A model generated the notes under the pieces. The model worked only from the letters and a program-made list of their open reading frames with translations, did not search any database and was not told the DNA's origin. From positions 2,976,001 through 3,040,000 of the forward strand of contig CAXXWF010000001.1 in the NCBI GenBank assembly GCA_963665865.2: DNA of 64,000 bases. Direction: 5' to 3'. Position numbers and translations under genes: made by a program. The stretch is from PHAA01 sp963665865 (lineage in GTDB: Bacteria > Bacillota > Syntrophomonadia > Syntrophomonadales > Syntrophomonadaceae). Positions 23,709-32,158 of the stretch are shown here, piece after piece (position 1 is the stretch's first letter; every line of letters begins with the position of its first letter).

Positions 23709-24491
23709 TTACCTCAAAAAGTAAATTACTATCACAGTGGCCCCTAATACAAACCTATACACAGCAAATATTCCAAAGCCCTTATTTCTGAGGTAATTCA
23801 GCAGGAACTTGATGCTTAATGCACCCACAATAGCCGATGTCAGAATTGCCGTGATAAATGGAGCCGTATCAATTGGAACATTCCCCAGGTCTTTGGCATG
23901 GTACAGGCCATCAGCCAGTATTATGGGCGCTGACATCAAAAATGTGAATCTGGCAATGCCTTCTCTGGTCATTCCCAGTAAGCGACCTACTGATATGGTT
24001 ACCCCGGAACGCGATACGCCGGGAATGACTGCAAAAGCCTGTGACACACCTACAATCAAACCTCTTTTGAGGCCTATGTTTTCTAAATTGATTTCTCTTT
24101 TGCCAAATTTATCTGCTGCATATAAGACTACGCCCATAAGTATTAACATAACTCCAATAACCGCGGGATTCCTTAAACTTTCCATATGTTTGTCCAATAA
24201 AACACCTGCCAGACCACCCGGAATTGTAGTCGCTACCAGAATCCAAAATAGTTTACCATCCATTGTTCTAGGACGAGTAAAACCTGCACGGATAAGTCTT
24301 AACCAATCCTTGATGAAAAACAATATTACTGCTGCTGCTGTTCCCAGGTGCAGAGCAACATCAAAAACATTGCCTGGGTCCTTCCATCCCAAAAGCCATG
24401 GGACTAATATAATATGGGCTGTGCTTGATATGGGAAGAAACTCACCTATTCCCTGAACGATACCAAATACTATTGCTTGCAATATGGTCAA
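23709..24491 (-). CDS. uppP: Undecaprenyl-diphosphatase UppP (BacA)
   Basis: Membrane phosphatase of 260 aa that recycles undecaprenyl diphosphate for cell-wall synthesis. Signature segments: GIGEFLPISSTAH near residue 15 (usually with EG at the start and GH at the end) and PGVSRSGVTIS near 165. About eight transmembrane helices. TTG start with GGAGGG seven bases upstream. It ends four bases from the stop of the convergent EamA gene. Confidence 0.93.
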   Translation of the reverse strand: MTILQAIVFGIVQGIGEFLPISSTAHIILVPWLLGWKDPGNVFDVALHLGTAAAVILFFIKDWLRLIRAGFTRPRTMDGKLFWILVATTIPGGLAGVLLDKHMESLRNPAVIGVMLILMGVVLYAADKFGKREINLENIGLKRGLIVGVSQAFAVIPGVSRSGVTISVGRLLGMTREGIARFTFLMSAPIILADGLYHAKDLGNVPIDTAPFITAILTSAIVGALSIKFLLNYLRNKGFGIFAVYRFVLGATVIVIYFLR

Positions 24492-24555
24492 TTTATTACC
24501 CTCCTATTTGTCTTATTAGTCTTTCCTAATTTTACAGAAACAGTTTAACCTAAGG

Positions 24556-25827
24556 TCAGCTTGTTCGCAGACGAACAATTTCCAGCAGTATTAAATTAAA
24601 TAATAACCACACCGTTCCAAAAACGTATCCTGCCAAAACATCGCTGGGAGTTTCTAATCCCAATACAATGTGATTAATTCCGACCATAACTATAACAATA
24701 ATGAATGCTAACGTAACAATAGACCGTAACCAAACATGAACAGCTCCATTGTATCGTAAAAATAAAAAGATAAAGTATCCCCAAATAACTGAAACCAGAA
24801 ATGTTTGTTCACTCGGAAAGGAAAAAGCTGCATGGGAAGTGATTGGTCCATAACGATCAAAGATAAATTGCAATAACTCTTTTAAGGCTTGGCCGCCAAT
24901 TAATGCTATTAATAAAATAATCATATCAAGGACACGTTCCTTACTCTTAATTATAATCCAGAATACCCCAAATGTAATCGCAACAGCTATCATATGGGCA
25001 GATGTAAAATAATCGGCCCATTTTAGCAATAATGACTTTTGATCAAATAGTAAACTTATTAGTAAAGTAACCGTTGAATTAAATTGTTCAAAATCCGCAG
25101 ATAAATAGTCCTGGATTATTCCTATCATTAAAATAACAAAGCTAAAAAAAACAACTAGCACAGAGGCCGCTATGATTTTAACGCGCAATAATGAATAATT
25201 ATAGCGCTCAGCCGAATTTTCCAGGAGCTCAGCTATAAAATCCTGAATATGCCCCTTATATCTAAATATATAAACGATTAACAAAATGACCACCACAATT
25301 ATTGCAGCAATCGAAATATATTTCTCGATTAAGGCATGGTATTTTACCCAGTCTGAACCCAGATACCTACCCAATGAAATAAAAGTACTGGCAAATAGGA
25401 ACGAACCTAGATATGAATAGATAATAAATACACGCAACGGTATTTCAATTATCCCAGCAAAAAAACCAATAAAAGGCCTTACGGGAATAAACAGACCTAC
25501 AACTAAAACCTTGTTGCCATACTTGCCGAACCACTGTGACAGAGCATCGAGCTGTTCAGGCTTCATATGAATATATCGGCCGTATTTATTTAATAAAGGG
25601 TGTCCATATTTATCCCCCAAATAGTAGGCTATGGTTATACCGACCCAAAGCCCCAAAGTTATTATAAAAATACTGATAAGCCAATCCATCTTACCCATAA
25701 AAACGAGATAGCCAACATAACCCATTATGACTTCGCCAGGCAGTGGTATGCCAAGCATCTGCACCATAAAGGCAAAAAATAAAAAGATATATCCGTATTG
25801 TAAAAGATAATGGGAAATAAGCTCCAT
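24556..25827 (-). CDS. DedA-PAP2 fusion membrane protein with degenerate PAP2 site
   Basis: Membrane protein of 423 aa. Residues 1-200 are a DedA-family domain (PLPGEVIMGYVGYLVF, FGKYGNKVLVVGLFIPVRPFIGFFAG), residues 220-415 a PAP2-like domain. DedA proteins help flip or recycle lipid carriers; PAP2 enzymes dephosphorylate lipid phosphates. In the PAP2 part the expected PSGH reads PSEQ and the expected SRxxxxxHxxxD region reads NHIVLGLETPSD, so both catalytic His and the Arg are missing. The usual ribosome binding site is about 15 nt from the ATG, further than normal. Confidence 0.85.
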   Translation of the reverse strand: MELISHYLLQYGYIFLFFAFMVQMLGIPLPGEVIMGYVGYLVFMGKMDWLISIFIITLGLWVGITIAYYLGDKYGHPLLNKYGRYIHMKPEQLDALSQWFGKYGNKVLVVGLFIPVRPFIGFFAGIIEIPLRVFIIYSYLGSFLFASTFISLGRYLGSDWVKYHALIEKYISIAAIIVVVILLIVYIFRYKGHIQDFIAELLENSAERYNYSLLRVKIIAASVLVVFFSFVILMIGIIQDYLSADFEQFNSTVTLLISLLFDQKSLLLKWADYFTSAHMIAVAITFGVFWIIIKSKERVLDMIILLIALIGGQALKELLQFIFDRYGPITSHAAFSFPSEQTFLVSVIWGYFIFLFLRYNGAVHVWLRSIVTLAFIIVIVMVGINHIVLGLETPSDVLAGYVFGTVWLLFNLILLEIVRLRTS

Positions 25828-25897
25828 AACTATTATTAATTAACCTCCTATGAGTATTTAGCAATTGATGCAATCCCTGGATCGCTCCCTATTAAAA

Positions 25898-27622
25898 TCA
25901 ATTATTCGGCAGGTAATTTTTCACAACAATTAACCACCGTCTTGCTTTAAACCAACGCCACACCCTTCTTAAACTGCGTGGATCTCCAACCTTAATGAGT
26001 GCCAATATTATAGCTGGCAGAGTAACCGGATCAGGATATATCAAGTAACGGGGTTCCCATCTGGGACCATATTTGGCTTTAAACTCGTAAAGCCCTTTAA
26101 AGTTGAAGAAGTTTTTATATAGCAAATGAACGGTTTTATCAGCAACATTAGAAAACTCCTCCTGCCCCGCATGGGCTAAAGGAGCCAAACCCATGCTAAA
26201 TCCTTCTTTTCCCTGCTCTTTATAATGCAACATGGATTCTATGAAAAGGAAATCCATTATTCCGGCTGGAGCCTGGCGTAAATGCCTCATCATATCTACG
26301 GTTGCATATGGCAGACGGTACATGGGTATAAAATTGGCAAAAGCCAGAATGGCACCTTCATTATTTTCAATGGTTATTACCTGGTTTTGCCTAAGCATCT
26401 CAACATCGAAACTACCCAAAGAAAAAGCTGTTTCATCCCCACCTTTATAAGCCAGCCAATCATCAGATACTTCCTTAAGTTTATCCAGAAGACTGTCATC
26501 AAGAGGTGAGTCATACCAAACTGCCTTATAGCCGTCCCGGCCCAAACGTCTTTGAATATATCGCAGATACTTAAACTTACTGCCGATCATATCAAATTCT
26601 GGCAGGCTTACAATTGCTTCATCGCCTATATGCAGATAGCTTAATCCAAAATGCTTGTATGAATCCAAATAATCGGTTCTTACCTGATAAAATGCATATT
26701 GCCAGCTATTAAGGGTACAAAATTCGATGAACTCGGCAATACAAGTTTCTATATCCTCTGTTTTACCGATCGGGTCGCCGAGTACCAAGGCGATATTACC
26801 CGCTTGGGCAAAAGCTATGTAAACAGTTTTTAATCGGTTGAAAAAATACAGCTTATCTTCCCACATAGTAAAATAAACGAGGGATGATTGGCCAAATGCC
26901 TCGGCAATTTTACTGGCTCTTTGATTATCCGGATGCCAGATTGAATTGCGATAAATTATAGGTCTCAGCAGCATGATAACGAAGATAACTAAACCACTTT
27001 CCCACATCATCCATAATGTATTAAGAAATAAACTGCCCCTAGGAATAAGATGCAGATCGGGAAGGGGCGCGTTGGTAAACATCACTGCCAAGGTTTCCCT
27101 TACATAGAAAAGCCACGGCTCATGGTATCCAAGTTTATGGTACAATAGATAAAAACCGATTACTCCATAAGCTATGTTTATTGTAATAACTAAGCCTAAC
27201 ATCCGAAAGGCATTAAAAATACGTGGAACATCGCTATGGGCACGAAACCGGGGATAAAACGCTAACATGATTCCTACCATAACCATAAAAACGACTGCTT
27301 CTTCGATATCCAATCCTTTAGAAATGTGCAAACCGGACGATGTCAGTATAAGTACGAATGTTACCCACCAGGTTGTTTTCTTCTGATGCAGTATGCCTCG
27401 GGCAATCAATATCAACAAGAACCCTACCATAATGACCAAATGGCGGCTGCCCTGTATTAAGAACAAAGGAAGGAAATCGTGTAATACCCTGATTCTTCCT
27501 GGCATTGAAGGGTAGAAGGCAGATGTTAGGTTAAGTAATCCGACCATTACTACTAAGACGGCGAGAAGGCGCGCTTGCCAATTGTTGCTTGTTTTCAGGA
27601 AATGTCGCTCCTCTCTGCGCAT
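25898..27622 (-). CDS. MprF-like membrane protein with DUF2156 acyltransferase domain
   Basis: Protein of 574 aa: six or seven hydrophobic helices (about 15-240) followed by a DUF2156 domain (about 260-550) as in the C-terminal part of MprF/LysX, which transfers an amino acid from tRNA to phosphatidylglycerol. Typical segments are GDPIG near 305, YLRYIQRRLGRDGY, and GIMDFLFIESMLHYKEQGKEGFSMGLAPL near 470. The N-terminal flippase part is shorter than in full MprF (over 800 aa), so aminoacylation or another acyl transfer is likely but not certain. It diverges from the PAP2/glycosyltransferase pair. Confidence 0.85.
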   Translation of the reverse strand: MRREERHFLKTSNNWQARLLAVLVVMVGLLNLTSAFYPSMPGRIRVLHDFLPLFLIQGSRHLVIMVGFLLILIARGILHQKKTTWWVTFVLILTSSGLHISKGLDIEEAVVFMVMVGIMLAFYPRFRAHSDVPRIFNAFRMLGLVITINIAYGVIGFYLLYHKLGYHEPWLFYVRETLAVMFTNAPLPDLHLIPRGSLFLNTLWMMWESGLVIFVIMLLRPIIYRNSIWHPDNQRASKIAEAFGQSSLVYFTMWEDKLYFFNRLKTVYIAFAQAGNIALVLGDPIGKTEDIETCIAEFIEFCTLNSWQYAFYQVRTDYLDSYKHFGLSYLHIGDEAIVSLPEFDMIGSKFKYLRYIQRRLGRDGYKAVWYDSPLDDSLLDKLKEVSDDWLAYKGGDETAFSLGSFDVEMLRQNQVITIENNEGAILAFANFIPMYRLPYATVDMMRHLRQAPAGIMDFLFIESMLHYKEQGKEGFSMGLAPLAHAGQEEFSNVADKTVHLLYKNFFNFKGLYEFKAKYGPRWEPRYLIYPDPVTLPAIILALIKVGDPRSLRRVWRWFKARRWLIVVKNYLPNN

Positions 27623-27731
27623 AGTAAATAAATTACAAATAAGTCATTCCATGCAGATCTATATAATGCCTCTTAGAGGATATCATATCGAGAAGTGCTG
27701 GAACATCTAAAATTCAATCAATTTATGCAAC

Positions 27732-27802
27732 TTAAACAAACTTTAGTCAATTTTAATAAAATCTTAATCCAAATTTAATAATTAACTGTTAATATTTTAA
27801 TG
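27732..27802 (+). promoter_or_regulatory. Pho-box-like array of TTAATA repeats in the MprF/PAP2 divergent region
   Basis: TTAATA, TTAATC and TTAATA start at 27753, 27764 and 27775, exactly 11 bp apart; weaker TTAAAC (27732) and TTTAG (27742/3) extend the phase to the left, and TTAATA (27789) and TTAATG (27797) follow. The Firmicute PhoP box is TTHAYA repeated every 11 bp. The 305-nt gap 27623-27927 contains no gene; I saw no convincing -35/-10 pair to go with the array. Confidence 0.45.
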
Positions 27803-27927
27803 TACCATAATATTCGCGACAAAGGTACAACTCGTCTTATTCGTCGGGTTGAATGTCTAATGTCATATTAAACGTGCAATAATACTAATAAACAGAGATT
27901 GCTGGGACAGAGAGAGAGGGACCAAGA

Positions 27928-28437
27928 ATGAGTACTATAGTAAACTTTATGAAGTGCCAGGATTCGCGCGTCCTTTATCTGTTTAACCAGAGTATGAAGT
28001 GCCGACCTCTGGATATTTTGATGTTCATGGTTACGCAACTTGGGTCATTACCGGTTGTCGTTTCCATAGCTTTAATATGTCTTTTGTCTCCACAACCAAC
28101 CATAATTAGTGCGGGCCGGGACCTGACTATAGTCCTAATACTCACCCAAATTATTGTACACTTTTTGAAGTGGCTGACTAGCCGTCCCCGTCCCTTTTCA
28201 ATTCTAGATATCAACAGCCGGATTTCTGCACCGGGATTCTCATTTCCCTCCGGGCATACTTGCGCTGCCTTTGCGGTTGCACTTACTCTGAGATCGGTCG
28301 TACCTGTTCCAGCTGAGCTATTAGTATCTTTGGCGGCGTTGGTAGGTATTTCCAGAATTTATCTGGGTGCTCATTATCCCAGTGATGTTCTGGCAGGAAT
28401 CTTGATCGCATTTAGTGTTTATTGGGTCTGTATATAA
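27928..28437 (+). CDS. PAP2 family lipid phosphatase
   Basis: Membrane phosphatase of 169 aa with all three PAP2 motifs intact: KWLTSRPRP near residue 82, FPSGHT near 111 and SRIYLGAHYPSD near 149. Expected to hydrolyse phosphatidic acid, phosphatidylglycerol phosphate or undecaprenyl diphosphate; which one is open. A glycosyltransferase follows 31 nt later on the same strand, suggesting the diacylglycerol or carrier lipid it makes is glycosylated. Confidence 0.9.
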   Translation: MSTIVNFMKCQDSRVLYLFNQSMKCRPLDILMFMVTQLGSLPVVVSIALICLLSPQPTIISAGRDLTIVLILTQIIVHFLKWLTSRPRPFSILDINSRISAPGFSFPSGHTCAAFAVALTLRSVVPVPAELLVSLAALVGISRIYLGAHYPSDVLAGILIAFSVYWVCI

Positions 28438-28468
28438 TCGTTCAGCTTCAATAGAAGGGAGAAACTAA

Positions 28469-29593
28469 ATGAAAATAGCGATCTTTTCAGATACGTTTTT
28501 TCCTCAAATTAACGGTGTAAGCAGGGTCCTGGGAAAGTATCTGGACTATATGGATAAAAATGGCATAGAATACATATTGTTTGCTCCGGAAAAGGACGAA
28601 CGACCATTTAAAGGCACTATTATCAGTTTAGGCGGAGTAAAGTTTCCTTTATATCCTGAACTTAAAATATCCCTGCCCAGCCAGGCTAAGCTGAAAAAAC
28701 ACCTGGATGATTTCCAGCCCGACATAGTTCATCTCATAACGCAATTTTCCATTGGGTTGGCAGGAATGAGATATGCCAAGTCTCAGCATCTTCCCATAAT
28801 TGCTTCCTATCATACTAATTTTGACCAGTATTTGAGTTTTTATCATCTGCCCTTTTTGGTTAAACCCGTTAATAAATACATGCAATGGTTTTATTCCTTT
28901 AGTCAGATTAACTTCTGTCCTTCCCAGGAAACTTTGCGGCAATTACGGCTAATAGGCTTAAGAAACCTGGAAGTATGTCCTAATGGAGTTGATCAGGAGT
29001 TGTTTTCCCCACAATTTCGAAATACCCAGCTAAGGGCGCTTTTTTCCGTAAATGAGAAAACGCCGATGCTGCTTTATGTGGGGCGAATTGCCTCAGAAAA
29101 AGGCCTGGATGTATTGATGGCAGCGGTCAAAAATCTGGATCGAGCCGGCGTATCCTTCAAGCTGGTTTTGGTGGGTGATGGCCCGGCACGGGAACAACTG
29201 GCCAAAACCAGCCCGGATAATGTAATCTTTGTAGGCTACAAATCAGGACGTGAACTCCAAGAACTATATGCCTCCGCCGACATTTTCGTTTTTCCGTCCA
29301 CCACCGAAACTTTCGGTAATGTAATACTGGAAGCCATGTGTTCGGGATTACCGGTAGTAGCGGCCCGAGCCGGAGGGGTTATTGACAACGTATTAGATAT
29401 GTACAACGGTATTGGCTTTCAACCAGGTGATCCTGTAGAGATGGCTAAAGCCATCAAAGTGCTTATAGAAGACCACGAGCTGCATTCCCGTTTAGCTGCT
29501 AATGCTGCTGTTTATGCCTTAAGTAAAACCTGGGATGAAATTTTCGAAAATTTTTTTGCCCAATTGCAGGAATATATCCCTGTTAACGAATAA
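28469..29593 (+). CDS. GT4 family glycosyltransferase, probably lipid-linked
   Basis: GT-B glycosyltransferase of 374 aa. The N-terminus FSDTFFPQINGVSRVLGKY is typical of the GT4 group that includes diacylglycerol glucosyl/mannosyltransferases; YHTNFDQYLSFY near 113, YVGRIASEKGLDVL near 202 and PSTTETFGNVILEAMCSGLP near 275 (EX7E region) complete the fold. AAGGGAG precedes the ATG. It follows a PAP2 phosphatase, which suggests glycolipid synthesis from diacylglycerol. The 3' end overlaps the convergent YeeE/YedE gene by eleven bases. Confidence 0.87.
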   Translation: MKIAIFSDTFFPQINGVSRVLGKYLDYMDKNGIEYILFAPEKDERPFKGTIISLGGVKFPLYPELKISLPSQAKLKKHLDDFQPDIVHLITQFSIGLAGMRYAKSQHLPIIASYHTNFDQYLSFYHLPFLVKPVNKYMQWFYSFSQINFCPSQETLRQLRLIGLRNLEVCPNGVDQELFSPQFRNTQLRALFSVNEKTPMLLYVGRIASEKGLDVLMAAVKNLDRAGVSFKLVLVGDGPAREQLAKTSPDNVIFVGYKSGRELQELYASADIFVFPSTTETFGNVILEAMCSGLPVVAARAGGVIDNVLDMYNGIGFQPGDPVEMAKAIKVLIEDHELHSRLAANAAVYALSKTWDEIFENFFAQLQEYIPVNE

Positions 29594-29999
29594 GCCCTTT
29601 TTCCACCAGCCAAGCATAGATATAAGTGCCTCCCACGATGCCAGCCATGGTGAACAAGCCCAATATTTTACCTTCTCCAACCTGAGCCAGGACGGTTCCC
29701 GGACAAGCCCCGGCCATCCCCCAGCCGATACCGAACAATATGCCGCCCACCGGGGTTAACCAGCTCAGAGGTTTTTTGATGACAGTTATGACCTGTCCTT
29801 TGTAGCCTCGATAACCTCGCCAATGAAGCCAGCGCATACCCCCGTAACCTACAATTATAGCAGTGATTATAACCCAAGCCAGCTTCATATCTGTACCAGA
29901 GAACAGGCCATAGATCAAGTCATAGTTCGAAGCTCCAACCCGGCTGAGAGAAAACCCGAAAAAAATTCCGCAGGCGAGAAAAGCTAGTTTGCGCAGCAT
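29583..29999 (-). CDS. YeeE/YedE family protein, small subunit-like half
   Basis: Membrane protein of 138 aa with four hydrophobic segments. GILFGIGWGMAGACPGTVLAQVGEG near residue 87 carries the conserved Cys of the YeeE/YedE (DUF395) family, which moves thiosulfate or other sulfur compounds across the membrane. It directly abuts the other half gene (TAG then ATG) and lies behind a rhodanese gene, making a three-gene sulfur operon. The two proteins likely pair to form one transporter. Confidence 0.85.
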   Translation of the reverse strand: MLRKLAFLACGIFFGFSLSRVGASNYDLIYGLFSGTDMKLAWVIITAIIVGYGGMRWLHWRGYRGYKGQVITVIKKPLSWLTPVGGILFGIGWGMAGACPGTVLAQVGEGKILGLFTMAGIVGGTYIYAWLVEKGLIR

Positions 30000-30530
30000 C
30001 TACATTCCTCCTAACACAAAGGCATTTACCAGGCGAACCGCGATGACTCCGCCGATCACGAAGAACAGGGTAGTAATTATGCTGGCTCGATCGAGGTTGG
30101 CGATGCCATGGATGCTATGACCGGAAGTACAGCCATGAGCGATGCGAGCCCCTAAGCCTAGCAGCAAGCCGCCTCCCAGAAACCACAAGGCCAGGAAGGA
30201 GAAGGACCAATTGAGATGGCTGGTGAAGATACCCATTTCCGCAGTAACCCAAGTCATTCCTGACCCGCGGGCCGAAAGGAACGCGCCCCCTATTATGCCG
30301 GTCAAAAAAAAGAAACGCCAGTTAAAAACATCGAGACATTCAGCAGAGTTCAGATATTTTAGTTTACTCCCCGGCAGCATGATCTTCAGGATGTTTCTGT
30401 AGCCGGTGGAAACTCCCAGCGGAGTGTTGAAGAAGTAATACATCGCTGGTACTAGCAAACCGATACATATACCTCCCAACCACCAAGGCCAGGGGTTCAC
30501 GAAGAAAAACATATACAGACCTGATCCCAT
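30000..30530 (-). CDS. YeeE/YedE family protein, larger half
   Basis: Membrane protein of 176 aa, about five hydrophobic segments. LGLGARIAHGCTSGHSIHGIANLDRAS near residue 125 contains the second conserved Cys motif of the family; the first half carries GVSTGYRNILK. GGAGGGAGTTAG before the ATG. Start immediately follows the rhodanese stop codon, so the operon is tight and probably co-translated. Confidence 0.87.
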   Translation of the reverse strand: MGSGLYMFFFVNPWPWWLGGICIGLLVPAMYYFFNTPLGVSTGYRNILKIMLPGSKLKYLNSAECLDVFNWRFFFLTGIIGGAFLSARGSGMTWVTAEMGIFTSHLNWSFSFLALWFLGGGLLLGLGARIAHGCTSGHSIHGIANLDRASIITTLFFVIGGVIAVRLVNAFVLGGM

Positions 30531-30998
30531 CTAACTCCCTCCTCTAACCGTCGGGGAACCGAAATTGACCCAGGCATTAGTCCCGCCGATCACGTTGATG
30601 ACATTTTTCATGCCGCTGTATTTAAGCATGAGACTGCCGGCCAACAGAGATCTACTGCCGGTATTGCAGATGAAGGCCGCCGGTTTATTCCCAATCCATT
30701 CGGCATAACGCGTACGCACATCGTGGACAGGTGCATGGATGGAATTGGCGATATGCATCTCGTCCCATTCGCTCTGCAAGCGGGTATCAATTAGAATTAG
30801 TTCATCTTGATCGAGACGTTCCTTCAATTCCATTATGGAGATGCTCTCCATTCGGGCCGTCTTCAGCCCGCTGGCCGCCCAGGCAGTCATGTTGCCCTCC
30901 AGATAACCGACCACATTGTCCATCCCTACGCTGTGTAGTCCCTGCAGGCTGAGCCCATAAGCCCCCGGAATGTGGGCGGCTGCGAAAGGCAATTGCAT
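30531..30998 (-). CDS. Rhodanese-like protein, apparently truncated CstB-type
   Basis: Protein of about 155 aa. Residues 50-150 form one rhodanese domain with active-site loop CNTGSR near residue 111. The first 45 residues (FAAAHIPGAYGLSLQGL, then NVVGYLEGNMTAW) look like the ends of a second, inactive rhodanese domain with its middle missing, as in the tail of CstB-type persulfide dioxygenase fusions. The ATG is only two bases behind GGGAGG; a TTG two codons later (30992) is better spaced. Probably handles persulfide sulfur for the YeeE/YedE pair. Confidence 0.75.
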   Translation of the reverse strand: MQLPFAAAHIPGAYGLSLQGLHSVGMDNVVGYLEGNMTAWAASGLKTARMESISIMELKERLDQDELILIDTRLQSEWDEMHIANSIHAPVHDVRTRYAEWIGNKPAAFICNTGSRSLLAGSLMLKYSGMKNVINVIGGTNAWVNFGSPTVRGGS

Positions 30999-31049
30999 AA
31001 CCTCCCATCTTTATTGGAGGATAAATGGCGACTCAATTCGTTACTTCTT

Positions 31050-31058
31050 ATTATACCA
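31050..31058 (-). promoter_or_regulatory. Candidate extended -10 promoter for the rhodanese operon
   Basis: On the minus strand TGGTATAAT is an extended -10 element about 50 nt before the rhodanese start; no good -35 hexamer lies upstream. The rest of 30999-31271 shows no recognisable gene. Confidence 0.35.
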
Positions 31059-31271
31059 TTATGTGGCAGTTATTTGGTTCTAGCCTGGAATACACTGACT
31101 GGACTGCAATCCGAATATTTCAGAAAATACACTGAAAACACGCCATTCTTGATGCCCCCCGTACTCGGCAAGGGAAAAATAAGCTCTGGTCTGCATCCAG
31201 GCCGTACATATCTTGCAGGAAATTACCGCCTTTTGCCGAATATTGGAAGGTGAAAGAAGGAGGGATGATGT

Positions 31272-32078
31272 ATGCTGCTTAAATTAGATGATATAAAGAT
31301 TAGGTTAGACAAGGTTGATGTTGATAAATCGATAATTTCGAAATATACCGGGAATGTTATCGAAAAGTTTTCGGTAGATATTAATGTCATGGGCAATCTT
31401 TTTGATCATTTTAAAGAGATGCTTGATAATTCTAAAGAGGGAGGGGTTTTTACCTCAACCAATGATGAACCCATAATTAAAGAATATAAGCTTATAAATC
31501 AATCACATAGTTATTCCGGCAATCATACTGATGCAAATACCCTCTATACTTTTACGCTGCATTTTGAGGAAGTTGAGCGACTTAACATCGAAAAACTAAT
31601 TATTGCAGGTATTGAAACAACTCCCTATAAATACTCTGAAGATTTTGACGATGGACTAATAATCACCGCAAATATCAGAGTTCCCAAAACAGACATTAAG
31701 AAGCTAGAAGAGGCTACCCAAAAGACAACTTATTTTGAAGTTGTAAGGAAAGGAATAAGCGATGAAGTAAAAATAATGCGTTTTGGAAAGATCTATTGGT
31801 CAATGGATGGAGATTTTGAAAAACAGCATTTAACGTTGGCAGAAGAATCATATGATAAAAAAGACGGAGGAATGAAACCAAAATTTCTTGAACCATCAAT
31901 CGTTCAGCGGGAATTGATACATTTAATGAGTTTAAACGACGGACTTATTGACTTACTTATAATAAATAATATTATAACTTCCGAACAATTAAAGTTAATC
32001 AAACAAAATGCAGTTAACAATAAAGATAAATATTACAAACAATTGTTTAGGGTTATGGATATTGATGAATTTTTTTAG
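31272..32078 (+). CDS. Hypothetical protein beside intron copy 2
   Basis: Protein of 268 aa that I do not recognise. It is soluble, acidic and rich in Ile, Lys, Asp and Asn, with a C-terminal helical end (LIDLLIINNIITSEQLKLIK). No Cys, signal peptide or membrane segment. AAGGAGGG precedes the ATG. Its base composition is more AT-rich than the sulfur operon and the cob genes, which hints at recent acquisition. It sits 80 nt from the 3' end of the intron on the other strand. Confidence 0.75.
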   Translation: MLLKLDDIKIRLDKVDVDKSIISKYTGNVIEKFSVDINVMGNLFDHFKEMLDNSKEGGVFTSTNDEPIIKEYKLINQSHSYSGNHTDANTLYTFTLHFEEVERLNIEKLIIAGIETTPYKYSEDFDDGLIITANIRVPKTDIKKLEEATQKTTYFEVVRKGISDEVKIMRFGKIYWSMDGDFEKQHLTLAEESYDKKDGGMKPKFLEPSIVQRELIHLMSLNDGLIDLLIINNIITSEQLKLIKQNAVNNKDKYYKQLFRVMDIDEFF

Positions 32079-32158
32079 CAATTAACCCAAATAACCCTTA
32101 ATTAAATAGGAGTCATACAAAAAACACATCCAGATATTGACCCCATTAAGTAAATAAA

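Noticed and set aside
30972..31253. 93-codon frame antisense to the rhodanese leader
   Set aside because: No ribosome binding site, overlaps the rhodanese start on the other strand, no recognisable pattern.
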